Source: Primula veris | Taxonomy: Eukaryota; Streptophyta; Magnoliopsida; Ericales; Primulaceae | Length of the DNA: 64,000 bases | NCBI GenBank assembly: GCA_963682055.1 | Contig: OY821744.1 | Location: 563,001 to 627,000 of the forward strand | Direction: 5' to 3' | Shown: piece after piece, positions 24,485 through 36,567 of the stretch | Position numbering within the stretch: position 1 is the stretch's first letter | How the letters are laid out: each line of letters starts with the position of its first letter | The notes under the pieces: model-generated | What the model saw: the letters and a program-made list of their open reading frames with translations, nothing else | Told to the model about the DNA's origin: nothing | Database searches by the model: none | Program-made: the position numbers and the translations under genes

Positions 24485-24718
24485 CTCGCTCCGTCCCAAT
24501 TTAATACCAAGTTTATAAATTTTGCAATGGAAAATTGGTACACTTAAAATGTCGGGAATTATAAATTTCAAAAGTTAATCAACTTTTGAAATTTACACAC
24601 ATAGTTAAGATGCTTAACTATATGAATTACTTTTGAAATTTACAATTCCGACATTTTAAGTGTATCAATTCTGCATTGCAAAATTTCCAAACTTGCTATT
24701 AAATTGGGACGGAGAGAG
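24485..24718. mobile_element. Stowaway MITE
   Basis: A 234-bp fold-back element flanked by TA (24483-24484 and 24719-24720). The ends CTCGCTCCGTCCCAATTTAA and, reversed, CTCTCTCCGTCCCAATTTAA match the Stowaway consensus. Arm identity continues for about 70 bp to the phrase ACACTTAAAATGTCGG. It lies some 350 bp upstream of the tentative gene at 25075. Confidence 0.88.
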
Positions 24719-25074
24719 TATGATGTTTAGTTGACACTGGAAAAATTACATTTATTTATGTTTTCAAAGAGATAAACGTATGCTTACTTATAAGTTTAGT
24801 TCTAAGTAAAGGGTATCATACGTTTTTCAAATAAGTATAATTTTCAACAATAATACAGTGTTACCGACGACTTTTTCACCACTCTCGCTATACTTTTTTA
24901 AACTTTTACCAAACTAACTTATGTATAGTAATAATTAGTAAGTATGCATTTCGAATTCCATCAAAAAATATATTTTTGTACTTATAGCTTGTAAGATGCG
25001 ACCAAACAAGGCCGTTAACCAGTTTTGCACTCGAAAGATATTTATCTCTTTCTTTTTGGAATTATAATAAATGT

Positions 25075-27047
25075 ATGTATGTGGGTATTTGTAGATATGA
25101 TGATTGGAGAGAATCCTCCGAGGAAGCCTTTGCCGACGGCAGAGGATTGTATATTTCAACTCCTTTTTTTTTTTTTTTTTTTATAATGTTTGTGTGTGAA
25201 ATTTGAAATGTTAAGTGTTCCTTGTTTGGGTGCAGGTTCTGCATTTTTCCTTTAGGAAAATCTGCTCTGAATATGGTCTCCGAATCGGTAGGTATCTATT
25301 TTGTCATCTTTGCATTTTAATGAATTCATATTCTTTGTGTTCTTGTATACATGTTAGGTTTTGATGATTTGGTTGTTAAGTTGTTGGTTATGGTTTGGTT
25401 TATGCTAACTTATGCGGGGACGGAACCAGGAAACTTTAGAGGGGAGGTGCCGAAATGCTAATTTTTGAATATTTTAATCAGAGTACATCGGAAAAAGTTA
25501 AATTTTCATAAATTTTGATCAGAATGAGGCTGTCTCTATGTTTTGCTGCATCTTCTTAGTATGCAAAATTTTGGCTTTCTAAACCTCTCTAGCAATACTA
25601 AGCCAATTATTTCTGTTTTTTGTGCCTGAATAAGCTAGAAGGTTTGAGTAAGATGGAATAACTTTTTTCTCAGTCTAACTGAAGCTATATTTTTGGCTTA
25701 ATTGCCAAATAATTATTTGACGGAAGGCTCATTCGTCAATGGTTGACTTGAAACTGATTGCTTGTTTTGTTTTCTGCTTTAAAGTTGCATTCTGTTTGTT
25801 TGGTTGGATTAAAGGCTCATTTTTTTATATCCTGAAAAAGTAAAAACTTTAAGCTATATAACGTGTGAACTCAGATTTTTATGTCAGCCTCATGTAAGCC
25901 ACTTATTTGCTTAAATGTTGTATCCAAACTAGCCCCTTGTGGCTACTTTTAAAGTTCTGGGAACTACTTGGATTTGTAGCAGTTGTTATTTGTAGATCTA
26001 CAAAAGATTAGTTCTTTTGTATAAATGATTCTACAGGGTAGATAACCTTTTCTTATTCAATTTTGCTGTAGAGAATGAGCCCCTTTTAACTCAAGTTTTT
26101 GTTTACCTTTCAAAAAAAAAAAAAAAAAACTCAAGTTTGTGTTTCTATTTAATTCATTAATTTTGTTATAGTTGCTCTAGTTAATCATTTCTTCCTGCAG
26201 ACACGTTAAAACTTCCATAAATTTCTATTTTCGGAACTTCTAGATCATACGTGTAGTTTGTTATCCTTCTCAGCTTTGGTAGTGGGTGGTTAACTTAATA
26301 TTACCAAGTAGCTATACAACCACAGTAGTTTACAATGAAAATATTTTCATATTTACAGAAGTTAATTAGTTTATCCAATATGTAAGCCTTCATATGTAAC
26401 TCGTTGCTATAAAACTCTCTTCACTGTATACACGAATCACTTTACCTGTTTTTTTGTAGCCCATGAGCAATTTTTTAGTGGAGTAGTATAAAGCTTCAAA
26501 AATAAAAAGAATTGGGTTCACCCTAGGATTTGATTACAACATCTAGGATTATAGCATAGGTCTTCTGTCAAACATGTAATTCCCTCTTTCGATTTTGGGC
26601 CGCTAAGTTAACAAACTAGAACCCCCTTTTTACAGTCCTGATTATAGTCATAGATATACTAATTAGGCCGTTTTGCTAAATTACTTATGGTAGACGTGTG
26701 GTTATCGTTATCCTATCATTCTTAATGATTGGAGTATATTTTATAGAGCAATCCTCTACGACAAGTACTCCTAAAAAATAAAACTGAGACAGTTCATATC
26801 ATGGGATCGTTATTTACTTTTGTTTATCTTCCATATTGATTCTCTACAGATCAACCTCATAGGAAGCTCTACAGTTAAAATTATTCAGAAGCCGGAGTTG
26901 ATCTCGCCTCAATCAGTACATGCTTTTATTGATGATCAACTGAAAAGTGCGATCTCTTCGGTGCGTAAGCCAGGATTCAAATTGTTTACTTTAAATTCTC
27001 AATCGGACGTAGAAACTAAAGAAGCTCAGAGTTCCTTGAAAGTTTGA
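25075..27047 (+). CDS. Tentative small gene of unknown function, 3 exons, 107 aa
   Basis: A model with exons 25075-25148, 25236-25287 and 26850-27047 has GT-AG junctions and an open frame across both joins. The last exon is the best supported. It follows a pyrimidine-rich acceptor (TTCTCTACAG) and encodes 65 residues (INLIGSSTVKIIQKPELISP at its start, then a helix-like VHAFIDDQLKSAISSV) with balanced codon use. Its frame reads back into exon 2, which has its own Met (NMVSES). The first exon is the least certain: a second frame beginning MMIGENPPRKPLPTAEDC overlaps it, and a 19-base poly-T lies in the first intron. I recognise no domain. It could also be a longer gene whose 5' exon I have missed. 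Confidence 0.42.
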
Positions 27048-27519
27048 AGCATTCACCAGTTGCTTGTTTAGGCATGTGGTTCTTTTGAGGACATGATTCG
27101 TTATAATTGAACTACTCCTAATATATGTTACCAGAGATGATTATATTGTATTTTTTGTAACATTATGCATCAGATCCCGCAAAGTTTTGTTTCTCTTTTC
27201 TCTGTGGTTGGTATAATTCGTTCCTGTATGCACGTTATATAACGTCCGCTGATCCTTTGTAAGACTACAAACAACTATCAAGTGTTATTGGTGCAAAATA
27301 TCAAGTTTAGATGCACAAGTTTTTTGCATTTTAAGCTTACTCATTGCATCTTAAGATTATTTTTTTGTAAAAAAAAAAAAAACTATGAAGCCATTGAGTA
27401 TTAATTCATTGTATATCGAAGTGGCGAATAATTAAATTAAAGGGTACATTTTACTCGATTTCACATACAATTCTTTGTATTGGAATACAATAAAAACACT
27501 TCAAAAGAATAATAAATAA

Positions 27520-27591
27520 GCCTCCGTAGCATAGTGGTATTGCGTTTGCTTCGTAAGCGAAAGGTCGCGAGTTCGATCCTCGCCGTGGGCT
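27520..27591 (+). tRNA. trnT-CGU: tRNA-Thr (anticodon CGT)
   Basis: A 72-nt cloverleaf without intron. The acceptor stem GCCTCCG/CGTGGGC has a wobble and one mismatch. The D arm contains the A box (TAGCATAGTGG). The anticodon stem TTTGC/GCGAA carries the loop TTCGTAA with anticodon CGT. The T arm GCGAG-TTCGATC-CTCGC contains the B box. A run of seven T follows at once and is the Pol III terminator. No CCA is encoded, as expected for a nuclear gene. The acceptor mismatch leaves slight doubt about function. Confidence 0.85.
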
Positions 27592-28124
27592 TTTTTTCCA
27601 CCTTTTATTTGCTACTTTTATTAATAAATAAACAAATAACTGGAATTTTTCCACCTTCTAATAGTCATTTATGGACAAATTTTATAGTTTTTTTTAACAA
27701 TTTAGAAATAAAATAAAACGTTTAATTAAGAAAAAAACGAAAAAAAAATACGACTACATATAGAAAAAGCGATAACATAACCTTACAAACATGACCATAT
27801 GCCCTTCCACAAAACAAATGTCGTTAAACAATTTTATATATTTTGATACTGTTTTCTATCTCAAATACATTTGAAACTTCAGGAATATAAGCTCAAGATT
27901 TGTTCAACTTACTTGTAAATTCTAAAAGTAATTCTGAAATTTTGTCAACTTTTCTTAATATAAAAAAGAAAGAATATGTTCTGAAATGAATAATATATAT
28001 TAACATACAATATTAACCACAAGGTCGGATGTTCGACCCCTCCTTCTAGCGTTTTTTTTTTAATTTTACTCTTTTTTTCGTACTCAATTGCGATAAAAAT
28101 GTACTCAATTGCGATAAAAATGCT
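27592..28124. other. Intergenic DNA, no gene seen
   Basis: This is AT-rich sequence between the tRNA terminator and the start of repeat unit B. It holds only a tRNA-like scrap near 28012-28050 (discussed among rejected items). Confidence 0.45.
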
Positions 28125-28814
28125 CTGCTTCATGTTTTATCTTTTCAGTCTAAAAACCAAAATACAACTTACCTAATGTGAAATACTAACTTTTGGTAAC
28201 CATTTGCTCTTATTCATATTTTTCTTCATGTTTTATTACTTGACTGATAAAGTTTAAAACTCTACAAGATTGAATCCTAATCAGCCAGATGATGGATCAA
28301 TTCAAATGATCCATGCGTCACCTGAAATGGGATGGACGATGGACCTAGGATGACTGATGAACAACCGACAAACAAATATGTATTCTGTATAAAGTGTATT
28401 TAGATATTGAAGTGTAGGAAAAATGTATAGAGGAGATGCAAAATTTCTAAAACCACTTATCTCATGGTCTTACCTCCTTTTTTATCCTCAAGTTTATGGC
28501 GGTTGATCCCGTATATCTCTCATTTCATTACTTAAGCCAGTGGGTAGTTGATACATATGTAAATGCCACTTCACACATGATCTGAGGCGTGAACGGTTAC
28601 TAGTTAGTTGAGTGTTTTTCCTTTATTTCCGCTTGATCTATCATTTGGTTGTTCTTTTGCGGGTTTGGGCCCCTCGCTTGACCATCACTCATAGGGTTCG
28701 GCTCAAACATCATTCTTAGGCCCAAAAATACAGACCGATAAGGGTTCGACCCATCTTTGATTCTTAGGTACAAAAAATGTGGGCCGAGGCCATTAATTAA
28801 TGTATTCATCATTG

Positions 28815-28995
28815 ATCTTGAAAACCATTGTTTTAGAGACGGAGGGTTGTTACTCGTTAAGAATGAGAGGTTACAGACATGAGGTGAGATTGGAAAAACG
28901 AGTCCCATGCTCGGGAGGTTGAGAATGGTGACTCTTTGTCGACGTTTGCTACAAGAAATACCATACCAGTTACAAAAGTTTGTGCATGTATTTTG
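28815..28995 (-). pseudogene. N-terminal LRR-kinase stub, copy B
   Basis: This encodes FCNWYGISCSKRRQRVTILN and part of the first LRR on the minus strand, like the stubs at 14650 and 37925. Compared with those, this unit has lost about 330 bp just upstream of the stub, between two short CATGT repeats. Confidence 0.75.
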
Positions 28996-29104
28996 TAGAC
29001 TATAGTCTATATGGACCTCGTCATGAGTCAACTCGATTCTTTTCTCAATTTAATTATTGGACAACTTGCACAAATTTGTGGAGGCACTCAGCTATACCTA
29101 CTTG

Positions 29105-29284
29105 TAGGACTGGGTTCGGTCCGTTTCGTTTCGGTTTTTAACAAAACCGAAACCGAGCATATTTTTCTGTTCGGTTTTTTTCGGTTTCGGTCTTTTTATT
29201 TTTTGGACCGAACCGGAACGTGTTTTTTCGGTTAAGTTTAGGTTTTTTTCGGTTTTGGTTTTTCCGGTTTTTCGCCCAGCCCTA
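29105..29284. mobile_element. hAT-like MITE, copy B
   Basis: An element of 180 bp with ends TAGGACTG and CAGCCCTA, full of CGGTTTTT/ACCGAAACC phrases. Flanking octamers CCTACTTG and TCTACTTG fit an 8-bp target duplication. It occupies the same place as the copies at 15272 and 38551, so it inserted before the unit was duplicated. Confidence 0.7.
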
Positions 29285-29525
29285 TCTACTTGGACAAAAA
29301 ATGTTCAAAATTAATCCCAAAACATGTTTAGAGGATCTTTATAATTTGTTGTTGGTAAAAATTACAGGCATAGCTATTACGGGAAACAAAAACAGCATTA
29401 AAATGAAACCTTCAAATACAAAATATAACAAAATACAGTTTAACGGAAATCATACTTATTATTTATTAAAGACCAAAATACAACATAAAGTTGCTTTTAT
29501 AATTACATAGATTGACAATACTCTA

Positions 29526-32484
29526 CTAATCAGAAGAGAGGATTTGAAGCTTGATTTTATTCAACTTAGACACTACATCCTTAATCTCAAACCTCTCTTC
29601 TGGTGAATCTCTTGAGCAACCCAATCCTATTTCTAGTATGGCCAAAAAGATGTTTTCCGAGGAATTTGCAGATCTTCCTTTAGTATCTTCATTTCGTAAG
29701 TTTTCATCGATAACATTTGCATTTCCATCGGAAACTGATGAGCTCACCCATTGCCTAAAGCTTAAGTCTGGCGAAAACATTTCTTCAGTAGGTTTCTTTC
29801 TTGTAAAAGTTTCCAACAACATAATTCCGTAACTGTATGCATCACCCTTGGTCGACACTCTTCCTTCTGCGCCATACTCTGAAATGGAATTCACTCTCAT
29901 TATACATATTATACTAAATTTAGATACACCTCAAAGATAGAGTAATCTTACATGATCAAGAAGTGTAAAACATTTTTCTTTTTCGTAATAGATTTTGTTT
30001 GCAAAACTGTTTCGATTTTTCTAGCCTGGTTTTCTCTTTACCTGGAGCAATGTAGCCAAAAGTACCCAAGGTCATGGTTTGAGTTTCTGTTTTGTTTGCA
30101 GCCAATATCTTGGCGATACTGAAATCACAAACATGGGCAACCATATCTTCATCTAAGAGAACATTACTCGGCTTTAAGTCGCAATGTATCACCGGCTCCA
30201 TTTGGCCTTTATGAAGATAATCCATTGCTTCCGCAACATCGAGCATGATGCTAACTCTCTGGAAGAAACTTAAACAATAATTGTGAGAATACAACCACTT
30301 CTCTAGGCTCCCATTAGGAATGTATTCCAAAACCAGAGCCCTCAACTCGGGGTTTGTACATGTACTTATGACTTTCACAAGATTTCTATGCCGCACAGTT
30401 CGTAAAACTTTGCATTCGGCATCAAAACTCTTCATAGCTCCATCAACGGTTAAATTTAAAAGTTTCACTGCTACAATTTCCCCATTAGAGAGGGTTCCCT
30501 TGTATACATTCCCAAAACCTCCAGATCCAATAAAATTTGCCTCAGAAAATTTATTTGTAGCAACCGAGAGCTCGTGATATGAAATCATTCTTTGCTCTTG
30601 TGAAATATTTTCTGGATTTCGCAGAAAGTTTTTTCTAATGCGTTTGCTATAGACGAACAAGAGAGCGCCAATGATCAATACAACTACAATAACTGGAAGA
30701 ATATAACTAAGAGAAGCGAGTTTTTTTCTTGATTTCCGTGAACCTTGACTTGGGCATGGTTTGGAAATGGAGTCTCCACAAAGTTCTGGATTACTCCTAA
30801 AAGACTGTGATGTGAAATTCATGAAAGGTCCTCCAGTTGGAATTTCACCCGAAAGCGTATTATTAGACAACTCCAGGTATTTGAGGTAAGTAAGCGCCTC
30901 AAGGGACTTTGGTATATGACCAGAGAGGTTATTGTTAGATAAATTCAGTAAATTTAATGAGATCAAATTTCCGACTGACTCAGGTATAGGACCAGAAAAA
31001 GAGTTCCACGAGAAGTCTAGAATTTCCAAGCTCATAGAAGATTTTGAAAAGTCGTGAATGTTACCTGATAGTTGGTTCACAGACAAGTCTAAGATAGTTA
31101 AAGACTTTACTATCGTAAAATCCCGACCAAGCTCTCCGTGCAAAAAGTTTGATGCTAAGGTAAAATAAATGAGATTTTCTAGACTCCACAAGCTCTGAGG
31201 TATCGTGGAGCTTAGGCGATTAGACTCGAGGTCTAATATCTGCATGCCACTGAGTTCTCCAATGCAATGAGGGATAGGACCAGAAAAATTATTAAAGTCA
31301 AGATAAAGTTCTCCCAAGTTTCTCAAATAGCAGATGTCTTCCGGGATGGTCCCTTCGAGTTTGTTAAAGGTAATATAGAGTCGTTGTATTCTTTCCATTC
31401 CTCTGACCGTTTGAGGAATGGTCCCATTAAATCTGTTCCAACTAAGATTTAAGTAAGTTAAATTTTTCAGAGTACCAATATATTTAGGAATTTGACCTTG
31501 TAAGTTGTTCTTGTGTAATGTTAAGATTTGAAGAGAAGTTGGCAGTGCTGGTGGAAGTATTCCAGTAAAGTAATTGTATTCCATGGATAAGCGAGTAACT
31601 CTAGACATATTGTACCAATGAGTAGGAATACTTCCCGTGAGTTTGTTGCCACTTAAAAAGAGTTCATTAAGGTTAGGAAGTTGGAGACCGGTATCTTTGG
31701 GCAGATCTCCGGAAAAAGAATTTTCCTCGATTGCCAGCATCTCTAACGAGGATATATTGAATAAAGACGGGGGTATTGTACCAGTTAGATAATTTCCCCC
31801 TAAAGTAAGTACTCTTAGTCTTGATAGACGCGCCACCTCGTTCAGAACTGTGCCGTGAAATTTGTTAATCTCAAGACCTAACCGTTGTAAGGTTGACATG
31901 TTACCCAAGTGGACCGGGATCTTACCAGTTAGATTGTTCCTTCCAAGTAAAAGAAATCGGAGCCTAGGTAAGGTTGTTATGTTTTCGAATAATGGACCAG
32001 TGATTTGATTTTTATGTAACGAAATCACTTGGAGCTTTCTGCAAAGGGATAAACTCGTCGGAATCTTCCCTGTAATGTTATTCCTTTCCAATACGAGAAT
32101 GGTTAAACGACTTAAGCGGCCTAACTCGTTTGTCAATTGACTGTGGAAATTGTTATTGCGAAGATCGAGCACAAACAGAAAAGAAAGGTTACCAATGTGA
32201 GGTGAAATAGGGCCCACGAGACCCATGTCCAAGAGTTCAAGACGGGTGACTCTTTGGCGGCGTTTGCTGCAAGAAACTCCGTACCAGTTACAAAAGTTTG
32301 TATTTGTGGTCCAGTTAGTCGTGAGAACGTTCTGAGGATCAACCTCGATAGCGTTTTTGAAGGCAAGGAGAGAGTGTAGGTCGGTGATATTGGAAGGTAG
32401 TGAAGTGGAAGTGGTTATACAAAGTGTATAATAATCATGAACTAGAAGCATCACTAAAACCAGTGATAAAGTTTTACAACACAT
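29526..32484 (-). CDS. RLK B: class XII LRR receptor kinase with DFS in place of DFG, 931 aa
   Basis: Exons 32484-30042 and 29878-29526 join in frame across a 163-bp intron, which lacks about 110 bp found in the RLK A intron. Architecture matches RLK A: signal peptide, CNWYGVSC cap, about 20 LRRs, CGDSISKPC cap, membrane helix, non-RD kinase (HCDLKPSN). The magnesium-binding DFG motif reads DFS: codon AGT at 30118-30120 against GGT in A and D, one G-to-A change. In kinases this glycine is nearly invariant, so catalysis is probably weak or absent. The upstream sequence also differs from A and D after about 50 bp, where a scrap of its own signal-peptide coding DNA has been copied in. It may be a pseudokinase receptor, a decoy or an early pseudogene, although the frame is fully open. 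Confidence 0.9.
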
Positions 32485-33195
32485 TTCAATGGTAGGCAAT
32501 GAACACTCAAGAGAGACACACAAATTAAGTTAAAAGATATTGGAAGGTAGTGAAGTGGAGGTGGTTATACTCAGGTACTACTGTCTAAACCCATCATGGG
32601 TAAAACAAAATACGCCGAACGGGAGATACATACACACTAAAATCATCTCAACTATTAAACTAAAAAGTTTCGTCAAGTGCATTTGTCGAGCATAGCGAGG
32701 GTAAAAGATAGTAGACACCCTTAGCAAATAATGAGAAAAAGATAAAAGATAAAGTGAGGGTAATGTCCTTTGAAACAAAGAAAGATAAAAAGCTGTTTTA
32801 AAGAGATTTTGAAATATTTTATTTGGCAAGAGCAATATTTCTTGATTGATACAATCTATGGCTAATTTAAACCTTCATATTTAATTTAAAACATGGCCGG
32901 TGATTAAACATTGTACTGTATACATAGTATGAAACATTTGAGTATTAAATTGAACATATTTGTAAACATTAAGTCATCATATTTTTTTGTATGCCTGGGA
33001 AGTAAATTTGTATATGTTTTCTGGAAAGATATGTCTTGGTAGGCCGGCAGCCGGCAGGAGACGAGAAATTTTAAAATGGCGCTCGAAGATTAAAATCGAT
33101 TCTTCTTCTGCCACTTAGCCTTTATAGTTAATATCGAGTTGAAATATGTTTCATTTATTTTTTATTTAATAATACTTGTTTTTAACAGATATGAC
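32485..33195. other. RLK B upstream region
   Basis: About 50 bp above the ATG are like those of RLK A and D. Then 32536-32573 repeats, with one change, the coding stretch 32387-32421 (ATATTGGAAGGTAGTGAAGT). Beyond it the sequence is unrelated to the A and D promoters. No gene is supported here. Confidence 0.55.
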
Positions 33196-33857
33196 ATGTC
33201 AGGACAAATAAAAGCACACAAGCCTCGTTGGTATTCTATGCTCTTCGGATTGTTAGGAAATCAGTCGAGCTTAAAGAAAGACAGAAACTCAAACCGTACA
33301 CACACACTTTGTTAACGGAGTTCACCCAAATTGGCTACGTCTCCGGACCGCTACACGTGGCACTTAATATATATTATAATGAGTATTACAATCGTAATCT
33401 AGCTTGATCACAAAGCTATGGTTCTCTCACAAATAGAACTCTCTCTTTATAATATTCTCTCTCGAATAATGTGATACTAAAATACAAGATAGATGGAACA
33501 TTATATAGAACCCATAGCGGCTCTTATTACAATTCTTAGTGATGTGAGATAATTAGTGAACATGACCAAAACACATTTGGCTCCACAACTCAACACGGAT
33601 TAGTATCAAAAACTCCGCCAGAGACGATGAGAGACATGAAGAACAGATTGGTCAGACGTACACCGTCGGCCATGTTCCAATCAAATAGCACCATATCATC
33701 AAATCCGACAACTCGAAATCAACAAAAACGATCATGGGGATTACTAAGCGTTTTAAGCTGCAAAGACGACGCGAGCATTAGCATAGCTGCTGCATTAAGT
33801 TGTATGCCACATGTCAATAGTTGCGACGATGTGTATTCACGTGTGAGTTGTACGTAA
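33196..33857 (+). pseudogene. Orphan exon split by a solo LTR
   Basis: An ATG at 33196 follows a splice-acceptor-like TTTTTAACAG and opens a frame (starting MSGQIKAHKPRWYSMLFG) that runs into the solo LTR at 33251. Past the LTR and its second CGGAT copy, the same frame resumes at 33601 (LVSKTPPETMRDMKNRLVRR) and runs to a stop at 33857. Counted without the insertion it is 103 codons. The LTR therefore seems to have landed in a real exon. I do not recognise the protein; it is basic at the front and has a small Ser/Ala/Cys-rich end. It abuts repeat unit C directly. Confidence 0.55.
33251..33595. mobile_element. Solo LTR, probably Ty1/copia
   Basis: A 345-bp sequence starts TGTTAGGAAA and ends AACTCAACA, so its ends are the inverted TGTT/AACA. 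It is flanked by the perfect 5-bp target duplication CGGAT (33246-33250 and 33596-33600). No internal region remains, so the element was reduced by LTR-LTR recombination. Copia membership is inferred from size and ends. Confidence 0.88.
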
Positions 33858-34084
33858 CCTTTTGCTCTGATTCATGTTTTATCTTTTCAGTCTAAAAACA
33901 AAAATACAACTCACCTAATGTGAAATACTAACTTTTGGTAACCATTTGCTCTGATTCATATTTTTCTTCATGTTTTATTACATGACTGATAAAGCTTAAA
34001 ACTCTATAAGATTGAATCCTAATCACCCAGATGATGGACCAATTCAAATGATCCATGCGTCACCTGAAATGGGATGATCGATGG

Positions 34085-36516
34085 TGTAATATCCCTGTAA
34101 TTTAAATATATATATTATATACATTATATACAAGTCCTAGGACGAAAAACAAACAAATAAATATATATATGCAGATATCTTCAGAAAAATAAGGGGACCC
34201 GTTCACTTTTGTTTCATCTCACCTCTTCATTTTCTTTATATCTATCCTTATACACATATATCAATACATATGCAGACAATATATACAGAGAGATATTTTG
34301 AGAGGGAGAAAGATAGAGATAGAGAAACATATAAACACACTCTTTAAACCTCATTTTCTCTCAAATCAGTTATCCGTTTTTCAATCCGTCTTCTCCGTTG
34401 AGTAGCTATCGTAAGGAAGAGTGTATCGAGCTGTATTTTTAGTATTTTCTTTCATATTTCTAGGCCGTTTTGAGCCCTTTTAAAAGCTGAAATACTTGGT
34501 TTGTTAGTTGGTTCTTTTCGGGTTCTTATGGGTTGATCGCAAGTGGGTTTTAAGCTGAGTTTTGAGGTTATGCATGAGAAGTCTCGGCCCTCCTCGTTGC
34601 GTGTTCGTTGCATCCCATTTGTAGCCTTTCTTCGCATCAATCAGGTACCATTTTGGTACTTAAAGAGGAGTCTTTATGTTGTATTATTGCATGAATCGGT
34701 TTCCTGTTTCCTTTTGATATTTGTTGTTTATCAAGTAATATTACTTGTAGTGTTTGATGCACCACTGAACTTGATGTTCAGTAACTTTGCTCAGTGACTT
34801 TGCTGAGGTACCGTTGGGTATGAAAAGGCAGAGTTTTACTCATTATGAGGGCAATAACATGTTCCTTGTTTTATTAGGTAATTCATTCAATTGTGAAGTA
34901 TTCAGAGTTAGCTATTTATAGTATTGTACTTGTGTACTCGGGGTGGTAATTACATGACCAAAAGTGGTTGGTTACATGTTTTATTGTTTATTGGAGGTAC
35001 TCTTACGGTACAAAAAAAAGAAGGCGGGTTTTACTCGTGATGGAGGAAATGAATTAGTTGGTGTATTCTTTTCTTTTTTTTTTCTGGTCGGTTTCTTGTT
35101 ATGTTGCAGTTTATAATAGTGGAGATATCTGTAATATTATTTAGATACTTAAACCACTACAGGGATCTTGTTGAGCTTTTCGACCAAAACTCAGGTAATT
35201 TCTGAAATATTATTGGCAGGTTATCTATCGAGGCACTTTCCCGGTGCTTAAATAATAAGAGTGGGGTATTTTTTTTGTATTGCTGATAGAATGTTAGCTG
35301 TAGTTTTATAAGCAGAATTGTTTATTTGTTGTGATGAGGTACCGTTGTGGTACATAAAGAGATGTGTAATGCTACGGGATTTGCTTTCCTGTTACTTGTC
35401 ATCATGTTATTTAGAGTAGTAAATATTATTAGAAAGTGAAGTTATGCCGTTGAGTCTGATTATTTACCGCCTTTGTCGAGGTACCATGCTGGTACCAAAG
35501 GCGAGTTTTAGTCGTTACCAAAAACATGAACTAGTTTTCTTTTTGTTTCCTTTATTCACTTCAGTGTTGTTTATATTAGTTTAACTCTTAGTTGTTTATA
35601 TTCAGTCGGACCGAGGTTCGGGACGAAACCAATGTTTTTGTAGTTCATTGAGTGGTAAAACCATCTGAATGCATGATACTATTGTGAATGATGTGTATGT
35701 CACTGTTCTAGTGATTACAGCAGCTTTAATTGCTAATATTAATGTTTTACCATATAATTCATGAACTGAACTGGAGTAGTAATTAGGCGAAGAAAATAAG
35801 GAGTGATGTCGTGTTGTGTCGTATTGTCATGTCTTTCTTTTATTGGTTTAGGATTCACGTGCCACAGGGGTTCCGTCGGGCCTTGTGCTCACGGGAAATA
35901 CGGCAATAGCCGGCGTATGGTTTCATGAGGAGTTGGCTCCATACGTGGATCTGAGGAGTGATCCGGCACTATATTGTGAATCCGACTTTATACACATTTG
36001 AGTCGGTTATCGAGTCACGCCACTTGGCGTAAGTAGTTAGGGTAGAGGAGGTTAGCGGAGAAAAAAAATAAAACGGCAAAATACAGATATAAAAACAAAA
36101 TATACATATGCATTGCATTATTATTCTTTTTACGGAAATTTTATTGACGTATATATATATGGAATAGTTGACTCACTCTTTTCCTTCGTTTTCTCGTCTT
36201 TGTTTATTTTATTATTCTAGGGGGAGGTCGGATGTACTGAGTTCCAGGACAGGTTAAGCTGTTGAGCGGGACTGCGAGCGGGCTAGATTTTGGGTTGTGC
36301 GGGTAGCCTAGACACTCGTAGCCTATTTAGTTTGGTGTAATACTGTATAAATGATGTACATTAGGAGTAGTTGTGTAGAAAACGTACTAATGTAATATAA
36401 TTTTTGGTATAATATAAGTCGGAGAAGTATGTTTAGAAAATTATATTTTCTTCCAGTGTGTTTTCTTTAGTTTTCAAATTCAGGTCTCGGGTTTTAATGA
36501 AATCTGGGGCGTGACA
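34085..36516. mobile_element. Long LTR-like retroelement block (2.4 kb)
   Basis: This non-coding block begins TGTAATATCCC and ends GGGGCGTGACA, the kind of termini seen on long LTRs of Ty3/gypsy chromoviruses of the Tekay/Del group. A TATA-rich start, a CT/AG-rich leader-like stretch (34230-34420) and a GC-rich end fit an LTR read in plus orientation. No primer site follows at 36517 and the immediate flanks (GATGG, ACATA) do not match, so it is not a simple solo LTR. It joins an interior belonging to the Cassandra-like LTR at 37182. Five related motifs built on GGTACC lie within it (near 34643, 34806, 34995, 35337 and 35479). Confidence 0.55.
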
Positions 36517-36567
36517 ACATAAATAAATAAGAGACAACATGTCATGAATTGTTTTAATCATTTAAGC

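Noticed and set aside
24294..24518. Open frame across the GA microsatellite
   Set aside because: It translates as Arg/Glu repeats followed by low-complexity sequence. It is an artefact of the simple repeat.
28012..28050. tRNA-like 3' half (AAGGTCGGATGTTCGACCCC)
   Set aside because: There is a B-box-like phrase but no matching D arm, anticodon arm or acceptor pairing upstream. It is at most a degraded tRNA or SINE scrap.
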